From Aquarana catesbeiana (Eukaryota > Chordata > Amphibia > Anura > Ranidae), in NCBI RefSeq assembly GCF_042186555.1, contig NC_133325.1:673495640-673559639 (forward strand): a DNA stretch of 64,000 bases. Direction: 5' to 3'. The notes under the pieces are model-generated. The model was not told the origin of the DNA. It ran no database searches and saw nothing but the letters and a program-made list of their open reading frames with translations. Made by a program: the position numbers and the translations under genes. Position 1 is the first letter of the stretch; every line of letters starts with the position of its first letter. This document shows, one piece after another, positions 31,700-42,912 of this stretch.

Positions 31700-33260
31700 A
31701 TATCATTTTTTTTTTTTTTTTTACGAGTACGTGTACCGATACTTTTTTATTACTACTTGCCAATACAAATTACAGATACCTATCGCAACTGTTTTGTTTA
31801 CACTTCAGCTGTCAGCAATGCATTGAAAAGTTATTTACAAATGAAATACATTTATTTATTTTTTTACATTTTGCGCTTTTTTCAATGTGGAACATGTAAA
31901 TATATGTTAAATGCGTAAAAACTTTAACGGACAAAGCAATCAAAAAAAAGTTTTAATTATTAATAGTTTATAAAATAGAAGTGAACAAAAAAAATCAGCA
32001 GGAAAATAATAATAAAATGGAGGAGAATAAGGAGTTAATTAAGGCTAATTAGAGTAAATTAAGGGTTAATAAGGGGCTAAACAGAGGAACATTTAATAAA
32101 AAAACACACAAAAAAGTATTTTTACTTGAGAGGTTGCTTTAAAGCGTTTGTTAACCCCCACAAAAAAGATCCTGTTCCTTTAAAGCATGTTATACAGCAC
32201 AGTGCTTGTGCTGTGTCATTTAGTCCCCTGTAACACCTGGCTGATCCTACCTGGCTATGTCCTCCAATCTGTAAACTGACCACGGTATATCATGGCTGCT
32301 GAGCCCTGACACCGTGGTCAGTTTACATGCCGCGGTTATCCGCAGCTCTCCTGTCTCTCCTCTGTCCTCTCTCCCCCTCCCCTCCCTGCCTGTCAGCTCG
32401 TGACAGTGCCAGCCCCCACAACTCCTGCTGCTCAAATAACATTTATATCATCATACCATCCCCTCTGTGTTCTAATCCTGTGCCCCCCTGTGTGAGTCAT
32501 TTATATATAAAAAAGCCTGCCATACCTCATTTCACCGCACCACTCAGCGCATCTCAATGATCGCGTGACCAGCCGTCTTACTCTCTTCTTCTCCACTCTG
32601 AGTGACGTCAGCAGGGGAATCTTAGCCCCCGCTCGCTGCAGCTGCCAGAGGTCAAAAGGAGAGAGCCAGCCGATCATGTGATCGCTGAGAAGCGCTGTGA
32701 TATAAGGTATAGCAGGCTTTTTTTTTTTATAAATCACTCACATGGAGACACAGGATTAGAACACAGAGGGGATGGTATAAGGATGTGAAAGTGGCTTAGC
32801 AACCACTTTACACTGACTTCATCTGCAGATCAAAGTTATTCCTTTTAAATTGTAGATGAAGAAACAGATACAAAAAGAAACAATGTTTCTTTTTATCTTA
32901 GGGTTTCAGTGGCTGAGCAATGTTGTTGAAAAACACTGCCCAGCTGCTTTTTTTTTTTCCTTCAATTGCTGGACTTCTTTAATACTTCAGCTGTCAACAG
33001 GGGAACCCCAGTGACAGCTGAATGAGTCATTGGTTGTTAAGGACACAGCGGCCCCGCTCCTTAACGACCGATAATTGCCGTTTTTTTTTTTTTTTTTTTA
33101 CATTTCAGCTGTCAGTGGGGGAATCCCGCTGACAGTTGAAAGAACTGAGCCTGAAAGTATTGATTTCAGGTATCTGTGCATTTGTATGAGTACCAATACT
33201 CCTGCAAATGCTTACCATCGGCACCTACACCAATACCGCTTACTTGTAAAACCTTCTTTC
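31700..33260. mobile_element. Older repeat enclosing a TTAA MITE
   Basis: The left part (cgagtacgtgtaccgatact) and right part (gtatgagtaccaatactcct) face each other, and atttcagctgtcag-type stretches occur on both sides (31805, 32985, 33105). I infer one repeat interrupted by the MITE at 32143-32808, but its outer ends are uncertain. The 31920-32100 part (aaggagttaattaaggctaa) also matches 35890-35930 inverted. Confidence 0.35.
32143..32808. mobile_element. TTAA-type MITE, best copy of its family
   Basis: The left end agcgtttgttaaccccc follows TTAA (32139-32142). The right end is ggcttagcaaccactt, whose flank reads TTTA, so the duplication is degenerate. The internal hairpin gtaaactgaccacgg / ccgtggtcagtttac is at 32271-32325. 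Relatives are 2195-2504 and 1-224. Confidence 0.65.
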
Positions 33261-33388
33261 ATGTTGTGAGTTCTGCCTGTCTGCAGGCCACCTAATGGAT
33301 TCCCTGCATGCTTTGCAGCTTCTCCTCTGCTGTTTACTTCAATTTTCTAAGGACTACATATCCCATGTCACCTTGCTGCCTGAAAGTA

Positions 33389-34165
33389 GAGCTGCACGAT
33401 TCTGGGAAAAATGAGAATCACGATTCTTTTGCTTGGAATAAAGATCACGATTCTGTCACAATTCTCAAAAAAAATGATAATGAGGCATAGCAAATAAAAG
33501 CAAACATGTCATTGCTTTGTAAGAATAGTGGGGAACGTCCGGGTATTCCTATATGCATCGCTTTGTATTACCTATTCAGTAGGAATCTTTAAGCTGCTGT
33601 GACTTATAAGGTGCTGTTCACTGTCCCTGTCAGACACACCAGTGACAAGCTCATGAGCCCTTTAAAAAGTAACATAAACAGCTGTAAATGCTGAGGCTTA
33701 CATGATATATCCTCACAGATTATATGAGAGCCAATGTAGAGGACAGAGATCAGACCAACATTTACTGGTGGATCATAAATATATCTATATGCATCGCTTC
33801 GTATTACCTAAAGCCTGCTTCTGTAAAGTGTGATGGAATTGGAGAGTGTGCACACTGCGCAGTCACTACGATGTTTCCTGGCTCTCCAACTAAGCGACAG
33901 CGTGGTTCCACCCACGCACATGCATCCACCGCGGCGCATCACTCTCTGCTCTGCTGACAACTGACGTCAGTTCCTGTTGCTGACGTCAGTTACAATATCG
34001 GCGCCATCAGCGCCATATGCGTTCCACGCTGGTTTCCGACGGCTTCTCCTCCGTTCCCTCTGGTCCAGGCTACATCCCAAAAAATCGAAGTAATCCAGGC
34101 TGTAGATCGCGGGGGGGTGTGAATTGAAATCGCGATTCTATGTACGATTAATCGTGCAGCTCTAC
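33389..34165. mobile_element. Element with gagctgcacgatt ends
   Basis: Left agagctgcacgattctgg and right attaatcgtgcagctct are inverted. The sub-terminal gaatcacgattct and gaaatcgcgattct are also paired. About 780 bp, non-coding; a relative is 1628-2190. A short internal duplication (atatgcatcgctttgtattac / tgcatcgcttcgtattac) lies near 33550 and 33790. Confidence 0.7.
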
Positions 34166-34267
34166 CTGAAAGCATTGATTCCTGCACTGACTCCGCCTCT
34201 CAACACCTCTATAGTTCAGAAGGCAGGCTCTGTTGAATGTGTGACACAGCAGTGTCACAGAATTTAA

Positions 34268-34906
34268 AGTGGATGTAAACCCAATGTCATCCTTTCTAAA
34301 CTACTGCCATAGGGGTTATCTATAAGGATATATATGCCTCCTGCATGGATCTTTACCGGTCAAATGTCTCCCCTCTGTCTGTTATGAGACCCGAAAAACT
34401 GCAGATTCTGTGGGTGGGTCTGTTGTCTGGAGCTCGGTGGGTGGAGTCGTGATGTCAGTAGACTCCCCGCCCACCTCTACACTCCCCTTGTCAATATGCA
34501 TTTTCTCCTGTGTATTTCCTACACTGAACGTCTGCTATGATCTCTAACATCCACTGAAAAGACAGGAAAGTAACCACATGACTTCAGCATGCCAAATCAT
34601 GCTGAGGTGTGGAACAGCCAATCCTTGCAGAGCTGCTGAAAAAAGGAGTGGGGGTGGGAATTAAAAATAATGCATGTCTTAGGCTGGTGCACGAGATATG
34701 TAAATCACCTGTCACTCACAGCAAGGGGGAGGATTTGACAAAGTTTTTCTCTGTTTGTCAAGTTTTATCTCTCTGAACAATAAAAGAGGATTGCTCGGAG
34801 CTGGATTAACTCTTTGTGGCAAGACTGGGCTCAAATGATAGGAAATCTTATACTCTACATTATGACATCATAAAAAAAAAAAAAAAAATGTGGGTTTACA
34901 TCCACC
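34268..34906. mobile_element. TTAA-flanked MITE
   Basis: TTAA (34264-34267 and 34907-34910) flanks near-perfect inverted ends agtggatgtaaaccca and tgggtttacatccacc. About 640 bp, non-coding. Confidence 0.85.
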
Positions 34907-35056
34907 TTAAGGAAGTAAATTGTGTGGGGAATTTCACAAAGTAAGTTTAGAAACTTCAAGATCATTCTGAGTAATAGGAGTAGGCTTGAAGTTGTTAAAA
35001 AATACAATGTGGAAAATAATATATAATTTTACATTTTGACCTTTGATATGCTTTAA

Positions 35057-35877
35057 ACACTTGACCTCCGAAAAATTCACCCCTCTTTATGACCAGGCCA
35101 TTTTTTGCGTTACGGCACTGCGTTACTTTAACTGACTCTTTTGGTATTTGCTCACCCCTGGGTTTTTTATTTTTTGCACTATAAACCAAAAAATACCAAC
35201 AATTTTTGAAAAAAAAAATCCAACAATATTTTTTACTTTCTGTTATAAAAAAAATAGAAAAAATCTAATTTCTTCATAAATTTTGACCAATATGTATTCT
35301 GCTACATATTTTTAGTAAAAAAATCCCAATAAGCATATATTGATTGGTTTGTGCAAAAGTTATAGCATCTATAAACTATGGGATCATTTTAGGTATTTAT
35401 TTACTAGTAATGGCGGTGATCAGCAACTTATAGAAGGACTGTGATATTGCGGCGGACATTCTGACCCTTTTTGGGGACCAGTGACACTAATAAAGTGATC
35501 AGTGCTAAAAATATGCACTGTTACTGTACTAATGACACTGACTGGGAAGGGGTTAACATCAGGGATGATCAAAGGGTTAACTGTGTGCCTAGTCAGTGTT
35601 TTACTATACTGTGTGGGGTGCTTTTACTAGGATAAAAAAATGAATTTATTCCCTGCTTTGCGCGGACACAAATTCCATCTCTTCCTTCCTGTCAAAACGG
35701 CGATCTGCCTTGTGTACATAGGAAGATCGCAGTTCTGTCTCTCTGCCTAACGATTGGCGGGTGGCCGAGGACATCGGGTACCCTGCCAGTAAGAGTCGCA
35801 TCACGTATGTATATGTGATCTGGCGCACAGGTGCCGCCATGTAGCCGTAAAACTGCTATAGGGTGGATCTTAAGTGG
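35057..35877. mobile_element. TTAA-flanked element
   Basis: TTAA at 35053-35056 and 35878-35881. Left end acacttgacctccg and right end ggatcttaagtgg are weakly inverted. The interior (gtgatcagtgctaaaaatat, then gactgggaagg) is non-coding. Confidence 0.65.
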
Positions 35878-35882
35878 TTAAA

Positions 35883-36560
35883 TTAAATTTGTTCTTATTT
35901 AACCCCTCATTAGTTAACTCCTTATTTCCCTTCTCACCTTCTTTTTAAAAGTATTTTATTTACTATTAATATTATTAGTCAATACTATGTTAATTTTGTA
36001 TTTATTTATTATAGTTTTTTTTGTTGATTTTGTTTTCCTTATTTCTAAATTTTAATCCATTAATTTTGAAACTTTGTTTTCTTTGTTTTTTTTATCATTC
36101 ATTTTATTGTGTGGCATTAAAATGTGCAACATTTATTTTTATTTTTTTTCATTTCTAAACAACCTTGCAATGCTTTGTGCTAGAATTGTGCTTTTAGCGT
36201 CACCATACAGGATAAGTTATAGAATAGGATGTGTATAATTATTTTGTTATCATAAGTAATAACAAAGCTATTGCTGGATCGATAGGCCCATAGTGGAAAT
36301 GTAAAATTTGCTGTGGTACATTAGGGATGTAAAGTTTGAGCTCTGAGCTAGTTAATGAATATAGAGCTGCATTAATATGTGGCTTTTGCATCTACCTGGA
36401 GTTCAGCTTTAAGTGCCGTAGTTTCATTGTGTAGCCCACCAAGTACAGCCCTGTGACCTTGTCAGGAATGTAAAAGTGCTTCTATGATGTCAAGTATGTC
36501 TAAAAATTACTTCCGCAAACAAAAAGGCTAATGAGCTCTATTGTGAAGCCCTGGTCCATC
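35883..36560. other. AT-rich spacer, no gene
   Basis: The first 50 bp match 31990-32080 inverted (gttaactccttatttccctt), so an old repeat is likely. The rest is T-rich, without domain or clear ends. Confidence 0.4.
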
Positions 36561-36839
36561 TACAGTGCCTTGAAAAAGTATTCATACCGCTTGACATTTT
36601 CCACATTTTGTCATGTTACAACCAAAAATGTAAATGTATTTAATGGGGATTTTATGTGATAAACCAACACAGTGGCACATAATTGTGAAGTAGAAGGAAA
36701 ATGGTAAATGGTTTTCAACATTTTTTACAAATAAATATCTGAAAAGTATGGCATGCATTTGTATTCAACCCCCCTAAGTCAATACTTTGTAGAACCACCT
36801 TTCACTGCAATTACAGCTGAAAGTCTTTTTGGGGATGTC

Positions 36840-37920
36840 TCTACCAGCTTTTCACATCTAGAGAGTGAAATATTTGCCTATTCTTCTTTGCAGATAAAAT
36901 CAAGCTCTGTCAGATTGGATCGAGAGCATCTATGAACAGTAATTTTCATGTCTTGCCACAGTTACCTCATATGGATTTAGGTCTGGACTTTGACTGGGCC
37001 ATTCTAAGGGCCCTTTCACACTGGGGCGGTTTGCAGGCGCTATTGCCCCAATAATAGCGCCTGCAAACCGACCAAAAAGTACCACTGCTTTGTCTCCAGT
37101 GTGAAAGCCCCGAAGGCTTCTGTGGTGAAAGGGGCCTTACACATGATTATGCTTTGATCTAAACCTAGCTCTGGCTGTATGTTTAGGGTAGTTGTCCTGC
37201 TGGAAGGTGAACCTCCGCCCCAGTCTCAAGTCTTTTGCAGACTCTAACAGGTTTTCTTCTAAAATTGCCCTGTATTTGGCTCCATCCATCTTCCCATCAA
37301 CTCTGACCAGCTTCCCTGTCCCTGATGAAGAAAAGCATCCCCACAACATGATGCTGCCACCACCATGTTTCGCGTGGGGATTGTGTGTTTGGGGTGATGT
37401 CCAGTGTTAGTTTTCCGCCACACATAGCGTTTGGCTATTAAGCCAACAAGTTAAATTTTTGGTCCCATCTGACCAGAGCACCTTCTTCCACATGTTTACT
37501 GTGTCCCCCACATGGATTTGTGCAAACTGCAAACAGAACTTCTTAGGGCTTTCTTTCAACAATGGCTTTCTTCTTGCCACTCTTCCATAAAGGCCAGATT
37601 TGTGGAGTGCACAACTAATAGTTGTCCTGTGGACAGATTCCCCCACCTGAGCTGTGGATCTCTGCAGCTCCTCCAGAGTTACCATGGGCCTCTTATCTGC
37701 TTCTCTGATTAATGCTCTCCTTGCCCGCCCTGTCAGTTTAGGTGGACGGTCATGTCTTGGGAGGTTTGCAGTTGTGCCATACTCTTTCCATTTTCAGATG
37801 ATGAATTGAACAGTGCTCTGTGAGCTGTTCAAAGCTTGGGATATTTTTTTATAACCTAACCCTTCTTTAAACTTCTCCAAAACTTTATCCCTGACCTGTT
37901 GTGTGTTTCTTGGCCTTCAT
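36840..37920 (-). pseudogene. Tc1 transposase, defective
   Basis: The minus-strand ATG at 37920 starts the N-terminus (MKAKKHTTGQG, then a frame break). VTLEELQRSTAQVGESVHRT and the linker GLYGRVARRKPLL follow at 37685-37560. WSDGTKN with the first catalytic Asp lies near 37460 (the usual Glu after it is changed to Gly). HGGG-adjacent MLWGCFSSSGTGKL and FQQDNYPKHTA (second Asp) lie at 37349-37160. The Glu region is displaced beyond the MITE and decayed: the stretch reading AQSKSRPKSI, then a stop, sits at 37000-36960. Multiple stops and shifts; not functional. Confidence 0.85.
37005..37138. mobile_element. Short palindromic MITE inside Tc1 D
   Basis: It runs from aagggccctttcacactggg to ggtgaaaggggccttac, with an inner hairpin (ggtttgcaggcgctatt / aatagcgcctgcaaacc). 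It is a short version of 38672-39069, which shares the cactggggcggtttgcagg sequence. Confidence 0.85.
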
Positions 37921-38299
37921 GATACTGTTTGTTCACTAAGGTTCTCTAACAAACCTCACAGGGCTTCAGAGAACAGCTGTATTTATACTGGGATTAAACT
38001 ACACACATGTGGACTCTTTTTACTAACTCAGTGACTTCTGAAGGCAATTTTTTCCACTCGATTTTAGTTAGGGGTATCAAATTAAAGGGGGCTGAATACA
38101 AATGCACGCAACACTTTTCAGCTATTTATTTGTTAAAAAATTTTGAAAACAATTTATCATTTTTCTTCCACTTTACAATTATGTGCCACTTTGTGTTGGT
38201 ATATCACATAAAATCCCAGTAGAAGAAATTTACGTTTTTGGTTGCAACATGACAAAATGTGGAAAATTTAAAGGCGTAAGAATACTCTTTTAAAGCACT

Positions 38300-38671
38300 T
38301 ATTAGGCTAATGCTCCCCACAGACATCAGTTGGCCATTGCAAATGCATATTCTATACAATCCACTCACTGAAAGATCTTTCTGTGAACATGCAGGTAGAG
38401 TGGGGAAGGGTTGAAACCCCTGCTAAGTTTTTATTGCTGTCTGCATCTAAATGAGAAGATCCAACCTCCCTATTTGTCCTGTTGGCTATTGACACTGAAA
38501 TAACAATTGATGGGAAATCCAAAATGATACCGTTATCTTTAGAACAACAATAGATGGGAAATCCACCTGTTCTGAGGGCAATTGTCTAAGAGGGGAATTC
38601 CTCTCACTTTTTAGAGATTTACTTTCACATCCTGCTGTGGCTACAGGACAGGAAGTGAAGGGAAGTCTCCC
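38300..38671. other. No gene seen
   Basis: Contains a near-duplicate (gataccgttatc / aacaacaatagatgggaaatcc versus aacaattgatgggaaatcc) at about 38500-38570. Otherwise unremarkable. Confidence 0.4.
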
Positions 38672-39069
38672 TAAGGCCCCTTTCACACTGGGGCGGTAGG
38701 GAGCATCGGCGGTAAAACAGCGCTATTTTTAGCGCTGTTTTACCGCGGTATTCGGCCGCTAGCGGTGCGGTTTTAACCCCCCGCTGGCGGCCGAAAAAGG
38801 GTAAAAGGGTTAACCGTGGTATAGCCGCGCTGTCCCATTGATTTCAATGGGCAGGAGCGGTTTAGGAGCGGTGAATACACCGCTCCTTCACCGCTCCAAA
38901 GATGCGGCTCGCAGGAGATTTTTTCTTCTCCTGCTAGCGCACCGCTTCAGTGTGAAAGCCCTCGGGCTTTCACACTGAACAAACAGCGGAGGCTGTTTAG
39001 GGGCGGTTTGCAGGCGCTATTTTTAGCGCAATAACGCCTGCAAACCGCCCCACTGTGAAAGGGGCCTTA
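38672..39069. mobile_element. Long palindromic hAT-like MITE
   Basis: Ends ctaaggcccctttcacactg and cactgtgaaaggggccttag. It contains nested perfect hairpins: aaacagcgctatttttagcgctgttt at 38716-38741, a stretch around ggagcggtgaatacaccgctcc, and tgtgaaagccc / gggctttcaca. The GC-rich half is strongly self-complementary. Non-coding. Confidence 0.85.
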
Positions 39070-39146
39070 GAGGACGCAGACACCAAAATAAATAAATAAA
39101 TAAAAAGAAATAAGCTAAAAAATTGACTTGTACACGTATACGTTAA

Positions 39147-39976
39147 CAACTTCACCCCCCTCCTGCCCAGGCCAATTTTCAGATTTCAGCACTGTCACAC
39201 TTTGTATGACAATTGCGCGGTCATTAAATTCTGTACCCAAATAAAAATGTTATCACTTTTTGAGACAGCTTTCTTTTGGTGGTATTTAATCAGCACTGTT
39301 TTTTTTTTTTATATTTTGCTAAACAAATGAAGAAAGACATAAAATGTAATAATTTTCTTTTCCTAGTTTCTGTTATAGAATTTTGCAAATAAGTAATTTT
39401 TCTTCTTCACGAATGTGCACTGATAAGCTGTACTGATGGGCACTGATAGAGCTGCAATGATGATCAGTGTAAGGCTTCATGTATACTACAGCTCCTAAAC
39501 TTGAGTTTAGGAGCTTTTGGCGTTTTTTTGTCAAAGCTCCTAAACTCAAATCCATAAAATCCATTTGTGTCCATGTACTCAGAGGCTTTTAGGATCGTTT
39601 AGGAGCTGCTGCGGTTAGTTGAGTTTCAACCTCCCTCTCGTGAACATGGAAGAATCGCATTCAGTATAGGAACGTTTTGACCACCGGACACAAAATCGCG
39701 TTTTGCATTTTTCTTTAACCGGCGGTCAATGTAGACTGTTTCAGACTTGCCAGTTATCGGCTCTTCTTTCCTCACACAGAGATAGCATGTGAGGAAAGAA
39801 ATACAGATAACCGATTGGACACAGCTGATCACATGGTAAATGGCCAATATGATTGGCTCTTTACCGCAATCAGTGATCAGCTGTGTCTGTGGGAGGCGTG
39901 CACGTGGGAGGACGTCTCCCAGAACTGAAGAGCCATGCTGTAGCCGTTTTTCAGCTTTAGCCCGGGCGGGAAGGGG
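39147..39976 (-). mobile_element. TTAA-flanked element (7490 family), reverse orientation
   Basis: TTAA at 39143-39146 and 39977-39980. On the minus strand it follows the 7490-8665 copy: tgaccgcgcaattgtca near 39210-39225 and a ctgatcacatggtaaa / ttaccgcaatcagtgatcagc part near 39840. It contains a ~150-bp insertion at about 39473-39620 with taaggcttcatgtatac and a ctcctaaactt / gagtttaggag hairpin. Confidence 0.65.
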
Positions 39977-39980
39977 TTAA

Positions 39981-40286
39981 GGTCAGCGACTCGAGGTACT
40001 GAAGCTGGATTCTTTGTTCCCGCTATACATGTGCAGTTGTGTGCTTTGCATAAAAATGCATATCTGCATTTCCCTGCAATGCAGCATGCCACAGAACATA
40101 AAGCTGACTGCAGTGTTTTTCTTATCAAAGGTTAAAAAAGAAAACAAAATATACAGTCCAATGCCTTGTAACAATGCATCATACCGCCCTTCACAATGCA
40201 CACCAGAGTGGGGGTTGGTGTTAACAAGCCATTAACCTTTTTGCTGCCACAGACACATGGCATAAATCATCAGCAGCGTGTGGGCT
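39981..40286. other. No gene seen
   Basis: Unique-looking sequence; open stretches below 75 codons without domain. Confidence 0.4.
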
Positions 40287-40522
40287 TAAAGCTTGGTACA
40301 CACTATGAGAAGAAAAACTCCGGTCAGAGCCGCTGTACTAACTATGCAAAGTTAGTGCAGCGATCTCCCCTACTAAGCTGTTGTGTTCTAACAGGGGAAC
40401 GCCCCCCCGCCAGGACACTCCGATCAGGGTACTCTGCCATTGGCTAAGAGCTGGGCCGAATAGCGGCCATTTTTTTTTGAACCGTCAAATGTCGACATTC
40501 GGCCCGTGTGTACCAGGCTTTA
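40287..40522. mobile_element. Short MITE with tggtacacac ends
   Basis: Left ttaaagcttggtacacacta and right cccgtgtgtaccaggcttta are inverted repeats. About 235 bp, non-coding. Confidence 0.75.
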
Positions 40523-40691
40523 TACACACTCAGCTGTATGTAAATCTGACCAACCAACTTTTCTCTGTCAGATGGAAGCAACCAGATGACTGTACATCTG
40601 CCCATTGCTTCCACACACCCCGGTACGTTCGCCCCCTCCAGGTTTCCCAGGTTATCTCTAAACTGATGACCTATAAGAGCTATCAATACAA

Positions 40692-40930
40692 AACCTATGG
40701 AAAATTTAGGGTACTAAAGTTTGTTGCCATGTCACGGCACATACAATTTTAAGGCTTGACATGTTGAGTATCTATTGACTCGGCGCAACGTCATCTTTTC
40801 TATTTTACCAATAAAATTAGACAATATATTTTATTTTTGTGCCAAAAATTTTACTTTAGTGTATTTTTTAATGAAGTTTTTTTGCTACCACCATTTTAGT
40901 CTCCAGGGTGTCTGCTTTCAGAATATACAG
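40692..40930. mobile_element. Fragment of the 6091/42913 TTAA family
   Basis: It follows 43745-44010 with many changes: acctatggaaa, gttgccat, tatctattgactcggcg, ttttagtctccagggtgtctgct. No ends remain. It runs into a (TA)n tract. Confidence 0.6.
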
Positions 40931-40931
40931 T

Positions 40932-40935
<4 letters not shown>

Positions 40936-40995
<60 letters not shown>

Positions 40996-41010
40996 CACAC
41001 ACACACACAC
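40936..41010. repeat. (TA)n-(CA)n microsatellite
   Basis: About 55 bp of TA followed by a short CA run, directly next to the left end of Tc1 E. Any TA target duplication there has been blurred by it. Confidence 0.9.
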
Positions 41011-41350
41011 ACAGAGTATCTCACAAAAGTGAGTATACCCCTCACATTTTTGTAACTATTTTATGATATCTTTTCATGTGACAATGTAAAGTAGTGAGTG
41101 TACAGCTTGTATAACAGTGTGAATTTGCTGTCCTCTCAAAATAACTCATCGCACAGCCATTAATGTCTAAAACGCTGACAACAAAAGTGAGTACACCCCT
41201 AAGTGAAAATGTCCAACTTGGACCCAATGAGCCATTTTCCCTCCCTGGTGTCTTGTGACTTGTTAGTGTTACAAGGTCTCAGGTGTGAATGGGGAGCAGG
41301 TGTGTTAAATTTGGTGTTATCGCTCTCACACTGGTCACTGGAAGTTCAAC

Positions 41351-41516
41351 ATGGCACCTCATGGCAAAGAACTCTCTGGACTCTGAAAAAAAGAATTGTT
41401 GCTCTACATAAAGATGGCCTAGCCTATAAGAAGATTGCCAAGACCCTGAAATTGAGCTGCAGCACAGTGGCCAACACCATACAGCGATTTAACAGGACAG
41501 GTTCCACTCAGAACAG
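41351..41516 (+). pseudogene. Tc1 E transposase, N-terminal piece
   Basis: ATG at 41351 reads MAPHGKELSGL, then TGA at codon 12, then KKRIVALHKDGLAYKKIAKT with the helix-turn-helix and STVANTIQRFNRTGST. The frame is broken at 41516 by the PLE insertion. The next codons are found intact at 59233 (PRHGRPKKLS), so the split is clean once the duplicated 14 bp are discounted. Confidence 0.88.
41503..41516 (+). repeat. 14-bp target-site duplication of the PLE (left)
   Basis: tccactcagaacag is repeated exactly at 59219-59232. This length is usual for Penelope-like insertions. Confidence 0.9.
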
Positions 41517-42611
41517 AATAGAGAAAAAACAACCAGCGCAAAATATAAAACCTAATACAGCAGCTGAAATACTGAGGGTCAAATTATCAAATCCCCAAAA
41601 TGTCAATGTAAAAAAGCAGTGCAGCGCATCCTAAAATTAAAACTGAAATATAAAATCAAACACAGGAACAGTCCATGTTCTTCATCATAAAATAGTCTTT
41701 AGTTGATCAGAAAAAACAGCGAATATCCAGTTGAATAGGAAATAAATCAGTCATATAAGGTGACTTTAGTGACAACTTCCACCACCAAGAGATATGGCCG
41801 CTCACCTCTAGCGATGGACCCCTGAGTAAATCAGTCAGGTCAAAACAGCAGCTCCCTTTAATGGTGTAAGTCAGCAAGATCACACACTGGTAACGGATGA
41901 GATGCCGGTACTTGTTTATTTCACATGGTATTCATCATCAACTTGAGGACAGGTACATAGAATAAAACCAATGATATCTAGTGCTCTCTGTATGATTCGG
42001 AATGTTTTAATAAAATATATATAAAAAGCACTTACAAACCACGCACTGTGCCCCAGTGCTAAGGATGAATGGCAAAAGGTAACAATGTGTATCCAAGAGG
42101 ATCAGCGTGTATGATGCGGGTGACGTCACGATCAAGGTCACGTGGTTTCCATATGCGTTACATCCCTAAGGGGCAGGACTTCATCAGCGGCGACGGCATG
42201 ACGCAAGCCACTCGCTTTATAAACCTTATCAGTTGACCTGTCTGGCCAATGGGGTTAGGTGTGTACCGATCACCATAACAAGCACTGGGCAGCGGAACAC
42301 AGCAGAGACTTAGAAGTGAAGTTCAATGGGAGAAAACTTGCTACCGATATAGCAATATACTAAACGATCAGCAAAAACAATACATTTACAAAGAACATGA
42401 CTGTAGATAAATCGAAACATTACTTATAGGTAATGGTATCTAGAAAACAATTAAAACCATATAAACACCATCCCACGTCCCTGCTGATCCCTGTAGATCA
42501 CAACAACAAAAAACCAACAGAATTTATAATAGAAAATAACACGAATATAAAAAAAAATCAAACAAATAGATATAAAAACTAGCGATCAGAAATAAAACAA
42601 TTAATATCAAA
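41517..42611 (-). mobile_element. Inverted PLE 3' region
   Basis: It is the reverse complement of about 58195-59218, including the stop-proximal gcgatcagaaataaaacaat stretch, the ribozyme-like core and the taatggtgtaagtcagcaag region. About 86 bp at its outer end (41517-41602) are not in the right-hand copy. The switch to direct orientation is abrupt at about 42611. Confidence 0.88.
42140..42205 (-). ncRNA. Hammerhead-like motif, core changed
   Basis: On the minus strand CTGATGA is at 42187-42181 and GTAAC at 42161-42157. Between them GTCC and GGGAT can form stem II. The invariant GAA is GTA, so catalysis is not expected. Stem I can pair CCG with TGG-like sequence only weakly. Confidence 0.5.
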
Positions 42612-42867
42612 TGGAGAGCTTGTAAACAACATCAAAAATGGTTTAAAGTCGCACAATGTTTCCAAGCATTTTAAGTTGGTCCAGGATCAAAGCCCAAAGA
42701 GTTTAAAATTCTGGGGCATCGAAAGGGTCACAAAACATTGGAGAGGTGGCAATTTCCTGCGCCAGCTTAGCCGCAGGGAATCTTATTGGATTCATGAGAC
42801 TAAGGTTCTTGTGTCGGGAGGCCTAAACGTTGAATTTTATATTAATTGTTTTATTTCTGATTGCTAG
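42612..42867 (+). pseudogene. PLE GIY-YIG endonuclease, C-terminal part
   Basis: It begins in the middle of the domain (VNNIKNGLKSHN, then FKLVQDQSPKSLKFWGIE) and runs to the TAG at 42865-42867. It is nearly identical to 57982-58230 but lacks the GVVY and YFGR catalytic motifs. It belongs to the truncated upstream tandem copy. GIY-YIG fused downstream of RT is diagnostic for Penelope-like retroelements. Confidence 0.85.
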
Positions 42868-42912
42868 TTTTTATATCTCTATTCGTTTTATATTCATGTT
42901 ATTTTCTATTAT

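Larger units (their letters stand above)
36563..38299 (-). mobile_element. Tc1-like transposon D, invaded by a MITE
   Basis: It starts cagtgccttgaaaaagtatt after TA (36561-36562). The right terminal region is the inverted complement (ggttgcaacatgacaaaatg / aaggcgtaagaatactcttt) and ends near 38299 before TA. Transposase remnants are on the minus strand. The MITE at 37005-37138 interrupts it. Confidence 0.88.
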
